Part shown: positions 20,078 through 29,065 of the stretch, in pieces | Layout: every line of letters begins with the position of its first letter | Position numbering within the stretch: position 1 is the first letter of the stretch | Source of the DNA: Alteromonadaceae bacterium Bs31 | GTDB taxonomy: Bacteria; Pseudomonadota; Gammaproteobacteria; Pseudomonadales; Cellvibrionaceae | NCBI GenBank assembly: GCA_900177435.1 | Contig: FXAI01000017.1 | Span: 1-53,174 of the forward strand | Reading direction: 5' to 3' | DNA length: 53,174 nucleotides | Program-made: the position numbers and the translations under genes | The notes under the pieces: model-generated | Seen by the model: the letters and a program-made list of their open reading frames with translations, nothing else | The model's database searches: none | Told to the model about the DNA's origin: nothing

Positions 20078-21484
20078 ATGAAAATCAGGTTCGTACTATT
20101 TCTACTTGCTAGCGCTTTTGCTTTATTAGCAAATCTAGCAGCAGCCAATAAACCCCGCGTACTGGTGACCAGCGACGGGGAGATCGACGACCAATGCTCA
20201 TTGGTGAGGTTTCTCCTTTACACCAACGAATGGGATGTTGAAGGCATAGTCACCTCCAGTTCTCAGTATCATTACCATGGGCACCGCTGGCCAGGCGACG
20301 ACTGGATTGAGCCATATCTTAATGCCTATGAAAAAATTTACCCCAACCTTCTAAAACACGACAAAGCTTACCCTAGCCCGTCCTACCTGCGTGTGCGAAC
20401 AGTGCTTGGAAATGTAAAAACCGAAGGAGAGATGGAAGAAATAAGTGCAGGCTCGCAACTGATAGTGAAGGTGCTGCTGGATGATTCCAAACCGCAGCCG
20501 ATCTGGCTACAAGCCTGGGGGGGAACAAACACCATTGCCAGGGCATTAAAAACAATAGAAGAGAAACATCCGAACAGGATGGCTGAGGTAGCCAAAAAAA
20601 TACGCTTTTATTTTATATGGGAGCAAGACGAAACCTATCAAAGCTATATTCGCCCCCACTGGGGCAAATATGACATCCCTACTATTATTTCAGACCAGTT
20701 TGAAGCCATAGCCTATCGCTGGAAACAGGTACAACCCCAGAGCATGCAAAGTTACTTCGAAGGCCCCTGGATGAAAGCGAACATTCTCGAAAACCACGGC
20801 CCCCTGTGCTCAAGCTATAAGGCTCATGATAACGGCGATTTTCGCTCAGAGGGTGATTCACCGGCATTTTTACACACCATTGTCACCGGGTTACGAAACA
20901 TGGAATCACCAGATTGGGGTGGCTGGGGCGGCCGCTACATTAAAGTGCGTGAAAACACATGGCTCGACCCGGTACCCGTTGAGGGCTATCAATACCCGAA
21001 AGGCCGATGGTACGGCAGCAATGGCTGGGGCAGAAGCAGCTTAAGAGAAGGAAGCAAAACGACAGAACAGCAGCGCGGGGAATATTTTAAACCCATGTGG
21101 CGTTGGTCAGATGCCATGCAGAATGATTTTGCAGCCCGAGCGGACTGGAGCGTTTTACCGTACAACAAAGCAAATCATCCGCCCGTGGTAAAACTACAGC
21201 ACGCTGAAGACCTGAGTTCAGCACCAGGAAAAAAAATAAAACTCAATGCCAAAGGAAGCTCAGACCCGGACGGCGATACATTAACTTATCAGTGGTGGCA
21301 TTACCGCGAAGCCAGTACTTACAAGGGTGCAATAGACATAGAAACCCCAGACAAACAAACAGCCTCGTTTACAGTGCCTAAAGATGCGGGTAAGGGAGAG
21401 TCCATTCACATCATTGCTGAAGTAAGTGACAACGGCGTTCCCGTATTAACACGCTATCGGCGCATTGTTCTTACGCTTAAGTAA
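20078..21484 (+). CDS. Secreted DUF1593 protein (paralog 2)
   Basis: A 468-residue close homolog of the preceding gene along its whole length, presumably a tandem duplication. The signal peptide ends about AAA-NKP (residue 23). The acidic loop is VTSDGEIDDQCSLVRF (D33, D37, D38). It shares [61 protein letters not shown] and the C-terminal SSDPDGDTLTYQWWHYREAS. The upstream sequence GCGGAGTGCCTAAATG gives a usable ribosome site. It is probably co-transcribed with paralog 1 and ends at a terminator hairpin. Retention of every family motif in both copies argues for two working enzymes, perhaps with different linkage preferences. Confidence 0.9.
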   Translation: MKIRFVLFLLASAFALLANLAAANKPRVLVTSDGEIDDQCSLVRFLLYTNEWDVEGIVTSSSQYHYHGHRWPGDDWIEPYLNAYEKIYPNLLKHDKAYPSPSYLRVRTVLGNVKTEGEMEEISAGSQLIVKVLLDDSKPQPIWLQAWGGTNTIARALKTIEEKHPNRMAEVAKKIRFYFIWEQDETYQSYIRPHWGKYDIPTIISDQFEAIAYRWKQVQPQSMQSYFEGPWMKANILENHGPLCSSYKAHDNGDFRSEGDSPAFLHTIVTGLRNMESPDWGGWGGRYIKVRENTWLDPVPVEGYQYPKGRWYGSNGWGRSSLREGSKTTEQQRGEYFKPMWRWSDAMQNDFAARADWSVLPYNKANHPPVVKLQHAEDLSSAPGKKIKLNAKGSSDPDGDTLTYQWWHYREASTYKGAIDIETPDKQTASFTVPKDAGKGESIHIIAEVSDNGVPVLTRYRRIVLTLK

Positions 21485-21529
21485 CAGGTGCAAATAACTT
21501 GGTAGGCTGATAAATAGCACCAAATGGCG

Positions 21530-21553
21530 GGGGAACTATTAAGCTCCCCTTTA
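21530..21553 (+). terminator. Terminator after the DUF1593 pair
   Basis: GGGGAACT-ATTA-AGCTCCCC forms a stem with one mismatch and is followed by TTTATA, 46 bp after the stop of paralog 2. Confidence 0.6.
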
Positions 21554-22014
21554 TACCCTACCCAAGCAAAGCCTTAGTCTTACTCCTCTCAATACCAACA
21601 GGGCCTTGTCTGCCTTTTGCGCCGGCGTGCTGCAACAACACGACAGAAATAAATTCGCCTTAATTAGGCATTCCCTCTGCTTGGCTTAACCCCGCCTATT
21701 TTTTATTTATCGCGGGAGCAATCGATAAAACAACACTACATCTCAGTTATTGTGTGTGTATGTGTGCACAAGTCTTCACTAAGGTCACCACCGCGCAAAC
21801 GGGAGTATATTGTGCTTTGAGTTAGGATTAAGGAAATAAGCGCCTTACCGAAAGTGCCCCTCAAGAGAGTATTTTTACATCCTGCATTGTGCTGAAAACT
21901 CATAAATAATTTCCGGCATTATAAATGTGAAGTACTTTTGGAATAAACAACGCCTTTTTATTAAGATGTTTTTACTTGGGCTTATTAGCATGCGACTATT
22001 GCATGCAATCAATA

Positions 22015-22150
22015 CAGCATAGATAACTTAACAGCATAGATAACTTAACAGCATAGATAACTTAACAGCATAGATAACTTAACAGCATAGATAACTTAAC
22101 AGCATAGATAACTTAACAGCATAGATAACTTAACTGCATAGATAACTTAG
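22015..22150. repeat. Eight tandem copies of a 17-bp unit
   Basis: CAGCATAGATAACTTAA is repeated eight times without gaps. The first seven copies are identical and the last has two substitutions. It lies alone in an AT-rich 843-bp gap (21485-22327), about 180 bp upstream of the gene at 22328; no gene is seen elsewhere in that gap. There are no spacers, so it is not CRISPR. It may be a variable-number repeat or a multimeric protein-binding site. Confidence 0.95.
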
Positions 22151-22327
22151 GTAAAAAATAGCATTAGCTCACGGCCTCATCCAAGCCTAACCGTTTAACC
22201 CAAAAGTACCAGCATCAGTTCTAAGACTTTTTAGCAGGTGCTTAACTTATCTTGCGCATATGGGCCAACCGCTATCTCTATTAAAGAATAAGAATAAGCA
22301 CAGACAGTCGGGACGGCTTGTTAAAAG

Positions 22328-23233
22328 ATGAAATTTAGATTTCTTATATTTTTTCTACTGGTGGGATTATCTCTATCCACCACCTATCTGGTGAATAAAA
22401 ACAGTACGCTGAAATCAGAAATATCAGGCCTACGCCTGCAAATATCCGACATCCGAGCAAAACACAGTGACACGATAATCAACCCCCCTGCAAGCACTCA
22501 CACGAGCATCGAAAAAAAAGCCTCACCCCAAGCTGTAAGCGATTCAGTTCGACAGCAAAAAAGCACTCCCGCCGACTGCTACCACCCGGAGCAAGAGGAC
22601 TTTGTTAGCGAAAAGGAAAAACAACTATCAAACATCGCTATCCAACAGAAGTACCAATTGTTACTTGGCAGCCTTAACCTTTCAAGAGACCAGCATGGAA
22701 AAATAAGTAGCTTACTTACCGAGCGAGAAGACTTGCTTAACATGAATTACTCGGGATATTTCAGCGACCCTCTTGAGTCCGAAATCACTGTTTTTGAGCG
22801 AGATCAAAAACTGGAAGAGCTGGACAAGCAAGTTGCTTATTTACTGGACGAAGATAGCACTAAGATGTACGAACTATTGAAAGATTCAGGCTTCGAGCAA
22901 TATCAGGTACAAGAGTTTGATCAAGCACTGCCGTCTGGTGAGTTTTTGTCAGAGCATCAATCAAAAAAATTACTATTGGCGAAATTAAATTATAAGAATG
23001 AATACGAATCTGCCATAAATAACGCAAGCAAGCTCGTAGAACAGGGCCAACAAGAAGAAGGTTTCCGTGCTTTTGAACAAGCTATAGACAGCTATAAAAA
23101 CAGCTATTTAAACCATGCGCGTGCAGAACTAAGCGAATCCCAATATAGCCACCTAGAAGCCTACGAAGAAGAAAATTTTGGCGATATGCTCAGCAGCCTA
23201 ACAGCCCCGTACGAAGACAGAGCCTTTGATTGA
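22328..23233 (+). CDS. Unknown membrane-anchored helical protein
   Basis: I do not recognise this 301-residue protein with certainty. An N-terminal membrane segment (FLIFFLLVGLSLSTTYLV) is followed by a short coiled coil, a Ser/Pro/Thr-rich stretch and a long acidic helical region. Three LSxxQ motifs (LSRDQ, LSEHQ, LSESQ) are spaced along the chain, as in helical periplasmic Spy/CpxP-type sensors or chaperones, but the similarity is only at motif level. It most likely sits in the inner membrane with the helical part in the periplasm. The neighbours are pectin genes; its upstream region carries the 17-bp repeat array. Confidence 0.7.
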   Translation: MKFRFLIFFLLVGLSLSTTYLVNKNSTLKSEISGLRLQISDIRAKHSDTIINPPASTHTSIEKKASPQAVSDSVRQQKSTPADCYHPEQEDFVSEKEKQLSNIAIQQKYQLLLGSLNLSRDQHGKISSLLTEREDLLNMNYSGYFSDPLESEITVFERDQKLEELDKQVAYLLDEDSTKMYELLKDSGFEQYQVQEFDQALPSGEFLSEHQSKKLLLAKLNYKNEYESAINNASKLVEQGQQEEGFRAFEQAIDSYKNSYLNHARAELSESQYSHLEAYEEENFGDMLSSLTAPYEDRAFD

Positions 23234-23943
23234 CAGACATAAAAATCAAGCAGGCAACACCAAAAATAAATAAATCATACAAAGGTTCAACATGCACGCT
23301 ATACGAAAAAATCGCGCCTATTGACTCACGCCTATAGCTATCCAGCAGAAAAAACAGCTAGCCTTTTCTTATACAGGCTCTACTCTATACTTCTACTAAA
23401 ACCTCTCCATCTACCAATTGGATTTTTTCATCAGAAGCCAACTTTCACGCCCTCTGAAAACAACCAAATCGTTTTTGTGAAAAAATATCTCGATTGCATA
23501 CATGCACACCAGAATAAAAACTATTTTAATGACACAAGGCAATAGAAAGCGCAATAAAACAGCCTATAAAATCAACCCCCCTACCAAAAGCACCTTTGCA
23601 AAATATCAAATAAATAAAATAGCATTTAAAAATACCAAGCACCTCCAAGGCATGCCTCATATCAATACTTAACTATAAATACAGACAATATCGGCCAGCC
23701 ACTCAATACCGAAAACGACTCAAGCAAAAATATACGCTTCAGAACAAACAACCTTAAAACTAATATTTTTTAATGTGATGCCGTCTACCATTGCCCAGTG
23801 AAATGCCCTTTGGTTTTACCAATCCGGTATGACTGAAAAATGTTAAATATTGTAAAATGTTGCCTGATTTAAAAGAGCTTTGACTCCCACTCTTTAAAAC
23901 GGGAGCAAGAAAATAATAATGACATCACACAAGGTAAAACATC
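23234..23943. other. 710-bp AT-rich intergenic region
   Basis: I see no supported gene. A 74-codon plus-strand frame at 23321-23545 lacks a convincing start and composition. CCTGATTTAAAAGAG at about 23864 loosely resembles the core of the block shared by 18202 and 28448, too weakly to call. Confidence 0.5.
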
Positions 23944-25197
23944 ATGTATAAAAAAATACTATTCACACTAGCTGCAGCCGGCGTCGCGCTTACCGCTAAT
24001 GCCGCCTCCAATCGACCAGCAGACTACAAGACCATTTGTAAAATTGACCAAACCTGTTCTGTCAGCTCCTCAACCAAGGTGGCTTTCGGAGCCTCTGGTA
24101 AGTTTGTTTACAAAACATTAAGTGGGTCATTCAAATGTAATGTTAGTACTTTTGGTAGTGACCCTATCCCATCAAAGAGTGTAAAAGAGTGCTCGATTCC
24201 AAAAAGCGGCTCTGGCTCTTCCAGCTCTTCAGACTCATCATCTTCAAGCTCTGACTCTTCAGACTCAGGCAGCACCTCTAGTGAATGTGGTTCAGGTGGC
24301 GGAGTAAAAATCTGTTTAAGCGCCAAAGCCAGCGGGTCTGATATCAAGTTGAGCTGGTCTAAATCCGGTTCGCCAGATAATGTTGAGGTATACCGCGATA
24401 CCGATAGTAACCCAAGCGGTCGCACGCGCATTGGAAAACCAAGCGCAAGCGCTACAAGTTTTACAGACACAAGCCCAAGTAAAGGTAAAACCTATTACTA
24501 CTGGATTAAATTCAGAAAAAGCGGAACCTGGTACAACTCTGGCGTTGCTTCTGCTAAAACCACCAGCGACTCGTCATCTTCAGATAGCTCTTCTTCCAGC
24601 TCAAGCGGTTCAAGCAGCATGGGTTCAGCGTGCACGAGCTCCAAGGGCACAGTAAAGCTTAGCTCTACTAAAGTAGTAGACGGTACCTTCGACGGTGGCT
24701 GTAAAACCTATCTTCCAACCTGGGGCGACTGTGGTCAAAAAGAAGGACAAGATCCGGTATTTCGCGTTAACGGCGGCACACTGAAGAATGTAATTGTTGG
24801 TAACCGCGGTGATGGTATTCACGTTTACGGAAATGCCACTATTGAAAACGTAACCTGGCCAGACGTTTGCGAAGATGGTCTTACCGTAAAGAAAGCTGCA
24901 ACGGTAACTATCAAGAACATTACAGCCAATGACGCCTCAGATAAGTTTATCCAGGTAAACGCCAAAGCAACCGTCAACGTTTCCAAAGCTAAAATAAACA
25001 ATGTGTTGAAAATGTTCCGGGAAAACGGCGGAAAATGCTACCCAATTAAAGTATCCGTGAAAGACTCAGATCTATCTAAAGTTAATGAGGCAATTTTCCG
25101 TACAGACTGCAGCAGCAGCACTTTCACTATGTCCAACACCAAAACAAGCAGCATCAAGGCTGTTTGCAAAGGTAAAGGAAAGTGCACTGTAAAATAA
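23944..25197 (+). CDS. Secreted pectate lyase, PL3, with polyserine linkers
   Basis: A 417-residue lyase. The signal peptide ends near residue 20 (ALTANA). An N-terminal module of about 60 residues has four Cys (32, 38, 65, 83) and is of unknown function. Polyserine/Asp linkers at about 88-113 and 208-226 frame a fibronectin-III-like domain (KLSWSKSGSPDNVEVYRDTD...YYYWIKF). The PL3 domain occupies about 228-417 with the family signature NVIVGNRGDGIHVYGNATIE and VTWPDVCEDGLTVK. PL3 enzymes cut polygalacturonate by beta-elimination and need calcium. AGGTAAAAC precedes the ATG. It is transcribed alone, ending at a terminator. Confidence 0.93.
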   Translation: MYKKILFTLAAAGVALTANAASNRPADYKTICKIDQTCSVSSSTKVAFGASGKFVYKTLSGSFKCNVSTFGSDPIPSKSVKECSIPKSGSGSSSSSDSSSSSSDSSDSGSTSSECGSGGGVKICLSAKASGSDIKLSWSKSGSPDNVEVYRDTDSNPSGRTRIGKPSASATSFTDTSPSKGKTYYYWIKFRKSGTWYNSGVASAKTTSDSSSSDSSSSSSSGSSSMGSACTSSKGTVKLSSTKVVDGTFDGGCKTYLPTWGDCGQKEGQDPVFRVNGGTLKNVIVGNRGDGIHVYGNATIENVTWPDVCEDGLTVKKAATVTIKNITANDASDKFIQVNAKATVNVSKAKINNVLKMFRENGGKCYPIKVSVKDSDLSKVNEAIFRTDCSSSTFTMSNTKTSSIKAVCKGKGKCTVK

Positions 25198-25233
25198 TAA
25201 TCAGTTAAAGGCCTGAGTGCCTATTGCTTAAAG

Positions 25234-25258
25234 GCCTGTTTTTAAAACGGGCTTTTTT
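25234..25258 (+). terminator. Terminator of the PL3 gene
   Basis: GCCTGTTT-TTA-AAACGGGC with one G-U pair, followed by TTTTTT, 37 bp after the stop codon. The remaining gap to 25487 holds no gene. Confidence 0.85.
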
Positions 25259-25487
25259 ATTGACTATTTTTTATGATTTCCGTTCTGGGAAAGGAATGGC
25301 CTCGCAAACCACCAGCCATACATTGTGTGACTACCCAGCGTAGAGTATCCAGTGTCGCAACAAAATTGAATGAAGAAAGAAAAGATAATAACAGGGAGAA
25401 AGGGCTTTAAATAACTTACCCGGTTTAACGCTCAGTAATAAAGGAAGCTCATGGGGCATCCCTTCCCCATGATCATCCGTACACGCT

Positions 25488-28301
25488 TTAGAATTTGTAG
25501 GACGCGCTAAGCAAGATATTCCTTCCTGTTGTGGCCGACTCTAAACGGCGCACTGCTTCTTCATCCACAATTTTCTCAAAGGGTTCGTCAAGTAAATTCA
25601 CAACCTCGAAATTGAAGCTCCAGTTATCGTTTAAACGGTAGCTCGATGAAAAATCGTATTGCAAATAAGGTTCGCGAATCTCCCATAAGTTACCACTTCG
25701 ATTTGGATTAGCATTCTCGTAGTATTCACTTCGATAAGCTGCTGATATACGCGCACCGAATACGTCGTTTTCGTAATAGACTGTAAAATTATATTGATCC
25801 TTAGAAAGCCCAGGCAAACGCGCATTGATATTGTCTACCCCGGGGAAGTTGTCATAACCAAACTCAGAATCAACATAAGTGTAGTTAGCCAACAAACCCA
25901 TACCGTCGATTACTACAGGAAGGTTGTCAGAAAAAACATCGAAGGGGAACTGAACAGCCAACTCAAACCCGTCAATTGTCGCACCCTCACCGTTGGTAAG
26001 CTCCGAGATCTCCCAACAGCCTTCAGGCTCTCCGCATGTACCCTCAAGCTCTTGGGATGCAGGAGAAGTTGGAGCGATTACACTTTCCGGTAAGCCGGTA
26101 GAAGCAAAGGTACCTGTGCGGGTATCACGCAGAGAGAATGTGCCCACATCCTTACTAAAGTAGGCAAAGGACATCAATCCGTCTTCTGCAAAGTACCACT
26201 CCACGGATGCATCAATATTGGTTGCTTCGGTGGATAACAAGTAAGGGTTCTGGAAATTAATAATGTAATTGAAACTATCAACAGTACCCCCTGGGCTGAG
26301 TTCGCTCAAGCCTGGGCGGGACATAACCTCCGCCCATGAAGCTCTAAGAACAAGGTCATCATTAAGCCAAAGCGCTGTATTGATTGAGGGTAAGGTATCA
26401 TCATATTTAGGACGATCAACTGTCACCCAAACGCCGGAGTTGTAACCCGACGAGCTTTGCTCTGTTTCCACATAGCGCACACCAACGTCATATAAAAACC
26501 GCATATTTCCCGAGAGGTCGTGATTACCTGTCAGCTGAATGAAAGCACCCAGGCTGTCTTCATCAATATCTCGATAGCGCCCTTGGTCTTCGCGCAAAGG
26601 AATATCGTAAACACCCAATGCTTCTGTCCAACCTTTAAGCGAAGGAGCCGCCCAAACCGTGTCCGATCCCGCGCCGACTTCACCCTCATAGCGGAAGCGA
26701 GTAGACAATTCGGCGGTTCCCGGCGCGCCGAGTAAATCATCTTCACCATCATCGTTGGTATCGCAGTCGTATAAACCTAATCCACAAACGCTACCATCAC
26801 GCCGGTCTTGTTTTGTATCTAAGGTGAATTTTTTGTAGTGTAAACCGCCGGATAAAATCAACGAGTCATTAATATCCCATTCCAAATCCAGGCTTGCGCT
26901 ATCAAAACCAGATTCCGTGGTATGTACCTGATCTCGAATCTCAGTAAGGGTAAAGATTGTGCCATCGCTAATATCTGGCCCATTAAAAGCCAGCCTTGGG
27001 AACGAATCACTGTCACCGTTGTAGTCGTAAACGTAGCCGTTATAGTCCCTGTCGTCATACATCAAGGTTGTTACGTGTGGCATGTGGCCTTTGTTACTGG
27101 ATGTACCTACTAAACCATTTAGACGCAGGGTGTCGGTAATATCCTGCTCCAAGGTTAAGGTAAACTGCTGAAAATCAGACTCGACTTTCTGATCGTACGC
27201 TTCGGAGCGCACCCAGGCATTATCCACTTCCATTCCAGTAATGGAGTCATTACCGCGACCATATTTGTCCGGGTTACCCTCAATATCAAAAGAAGTCACA
27301 TCCATGCCACCCTCATTGCCACGGAATAATACTTCAGCTGTTTTAAAGGTATTTTTCCTATCTAACTGGGCAACCATTGCATCGAAAGTAAGTTCAGTTG
27401 AATCAGTGGGAGCCCACTGTAAAGCACCAGTTATACCCAAGCGCTCCTGTTCAAGTACATTTGCGCCATAACGAGGGATGCGCGGATGAAAGCCATTAGA
27501 AACAGCGGCACAACCAGGGTCGGTTTCTGCTGCCCGATCCGGGTTACATTCCACGCCCTCAACTGAATTAAAAACGGATTTCTGCCAGCGAACACTATTA
27601 CCCGTTAAAACATGGATACCCGTTTCTGAGTAGGCTAATGAAGCAGAAGCACCCCACTTTCCTTCCGGGTCATTGTAGGCATAGAGGCCTGTAATTCTAG
27701 GGAAAATATCACCGCTATTGCTGTTATGAGAAGCCGCACCTCGAACCAGGAAGGTGCTGCCTTCGTCATAATTAAAAGGTCTACCGGTGTTGAGATCAAC
27801 AACGGCGCCAAGAGAACCCTCAGAGATTGACGCACTTGCCGTTTTACGCACAACCAGGTTGTTAAACAACTCAGAAGCGAACATATTAAAGTCAAATGCC
27901 CGGCCATTATTGTTACCATCGCCAGCCCTGGTTTCCATGCCATTAATGCGCACCATGGTATAACGACCAGAGAGCCCTCGTACGGTAATTTGTTGACCTT
28001 CACCGTTGGTCCGAGTAATGGCTACACCGGGTATGCGCTGCAAGGATTCTGCCAGATTAAGATCTGGAAAGTCAGCCATATCTTCAGCAACCACAGCATC
28101 TACCTGACCGGTTGTCTCTCTTTTTTGGTCCAGAGCAACTTTTAAACTTGTCCTGAAGCCCGTGACATACAGCTCCTCTTCAATTAGGTCTGCGTTATCC
28201 TGAGCGAGAGCAGCTAAGGGCATGCCCGCACAGACGGACATAACCGCGACAGCCAATGAATTCCGGCTAAAACGTTTTTGATATTTTGTGAAATCTACCA
28301 T
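25488..28301 (-). CDS. TonB-dependent receptor (oligosaccharide uptake)
   Basis: An outer-membrane, energy-coupled importer of 937 residues. A signal peptide (VMSVCAGMPLAALAQ) is followed by a TonB-box-like EEELYVTG near residue 42 and a plug domain with DLNLAESLQRIPGVAITR, ITVRGLSGRY and VRINGMETR, typical of sugar-type receptors in Caulobacter and Cellvibrionaceae. A 22-strand barrel ends in the required terminal aromatic (LLSASYKF). No SusD-like partner is present, as expected outside Bacteroidetes. Its place among pectinase genes and next to an AraC regulator points to pectin or apiose-bearing oligosaccharides; the substrate is inferred from context. Confidence 0.93.
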   Translation of the reverse strand: MVDFTKYQKRFSRNSLAVAVMSVCAGMPLAALAQDNADLIEEELYVTGFRTSLKVALDQKRETTGQVDAVVAEDMADFPDLNLAESLQRIPGVAITRTNGEGQQITVRGLSGRYTMVRINGMETRAGDGNNNGRAFDFNMFASELFNNLVVRKTASASISEGSLGAVVDLNTGRPFNYDEGSTFLVRGAASHNSNSGDIFPRITGLYAYNDPEGKWGASASLAYSETGIHVLTGNSVRWQKSVFNSVEGVECNPDRAAETDPGCAAVSNGFHPRIPRYGANVLEQERLGITGALQWAPTDSTELTFDAMVAQLDRKNTFKTAEVLFRGNEGGMDVTSFDIEGNPDKYGRGNDSITGMEVDNAWVRSEAYDQKVESDFQQFTLTLEQDITDTLRLNGLVGTSSNKGHMPHVTTLMYDDRDYNGYVYDYNGDSDSFPRLAFNGPDISDGTIFTLTEIRDQVHTTESGFDSASLDLEWDINDSLILSGGLHYKKFTLDTKQDRRDGSVCGLGLYDCDTNDDGEDDLLGAPGTAELSTRFRYEGEVGAGSDTVWAAPSLKGWTEALGVYDIPLREDQGRYRDIDEDSLGAFIQLTGNHDLSGNMRFLYDVGVRYVETEQSSSGYNSGVWVTVDRPKYDDTLPSINTALWLNDDLVLRASWAEVMSRPGLSELSPGGTVDSFNYIINFQNPYLLSTEATNIDASVEWYFAEDGLMSFAYFSKDVGTFSLRDTRTGTFASTGLPESVIAPTSPASQELEGTCGEPEGCWEISELTNGEGATIDGFELAVQFPFDVFSDNLPVVIDGMGLLANYTYVDSEFGYDNFPGVDNINARLPGLSKDQYNFTVYYENDVFGARISAAYRSEYYENANPNRSGNLWEIREPYLQYDFSSSYRLNDNWSFNFEVVNLLDEPFEKIVDEEAVRRLESATTGRNILLSASYKF

Positions 28302-28447
28302 GCGAGCTTACTCCCCTTGTCGTTATTAGGATCGATTCAAAATTCTGAGGCAGGCGACTAAGCCAAGCGCTGCAAGGAATCCGTAAAAACATGGTTGCAA
28401 CACTGCGTGCCGCTTAACACTCTATTTTCATCAGCTATCTAAGGTAA

Positions 28448-28508
28448 CCTCCCCCATCAATCTATACTCCCTGTTTTCAAAGAAATAATGTCGAGAGCCT
28501 AAGACTTC
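28448..28508. promoter_or_regulatory. Conserved block upstream of the TonB receptor
   Basis: The second copy of the block described at 18202-18258: CCTCCCCCA, ATACTCCCTGTTTTCAAAGA, AATAATGTCGA, CCTAAGAC. It lies 147 bp upstream of the receptor start on that gene's opposite sense and 558 bp before the AraC start. Confidence 0.5.
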
Positions 28509-28905
28509 AGGCCTGCAGTGGAGCAGTACCAAACAAATTATTCCATAAAGGCCTGGTGCTTAATTCTTATTGTTATGTGCCACCACCAGGCGCAACAATT
28601 AGCTTTTGAGCTAAACGTGCCTTATTAGCAAAACCCTTAGCCTGGCTTTTTTCAAACGCCAGAACTAAAGATGAAAACCCTCCACAAAAAGCGTGGAACT
28701 TGAAATAGTTTAGCCGGGTTGGGATACGCTTCTCACTGTACCCGTGAGAGAAGACCTGAGATTTTTGCTTATTACGGCAATGGGAAGCAGGTTCCAATAT
28801 TGAGATTGTTTCCTATCTGCATCTCTGGTAACGTTAGGAGAGATAAGGTAAGAAAAAATAATAAAGAAGTGCTGAGAAACAGCATTTCATAGAGAAAAAT
28901 CGAAC

Positions 28906-28920
28906 AACAACACTGTTGTT
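28906..28920. promoter_or_regulatory. AACAACA-C-TGTTGTT palindrome
   Basis: A perfect 7-bp inverted repeat with a single central base, 146 bp upstream of the AraC-type gene; a further partial AACAACA follows at about 28929. It is a candidate operator for autoregulation or for a LacI-type protein encoded elsewhere. Confidence 0.35.
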
Positions 28921-29065
28921 TAATGTCTAACAACAAGACCACCGCATTCTTCAAAGGTGCCCTAGCTGTTAAGGCATTGGTATGCGCTTTGAGAACCTCA
29001 AGCGCGTTGCGTGTACCAGATTACACTGGCCAAGTAGGCCATGTTTTATCGGAGAGCAATTAGTA

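Larger units (their letters stand above)
28302..29065. other. Divergent intergenic region, TonB receptor and AraC
   Basis: 764 bp between two divergent genes with no supported coding sequence. It must hold both promoters. It contains the block shared with 18202-18258 and a 15-bp palindrome at 28906-28920, listed separately. A GGAGA at about 29051 serves the AraC start. Confidence 0.55.

Noticed and set aside
22015-22150. CRISPR array
   Set aside because: Units are only 17 bp and abut with no spacers; no cas genes are present.
23321-23545. 74-codon plus-strand frame
   Set aside because: No ribosome site, unlikely composition and no family resemblance.
28573-28954. Minus-strand small frames upstream of the TonB receptor
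   Set aside because: No start signals or family similarity; they overlap the control region.
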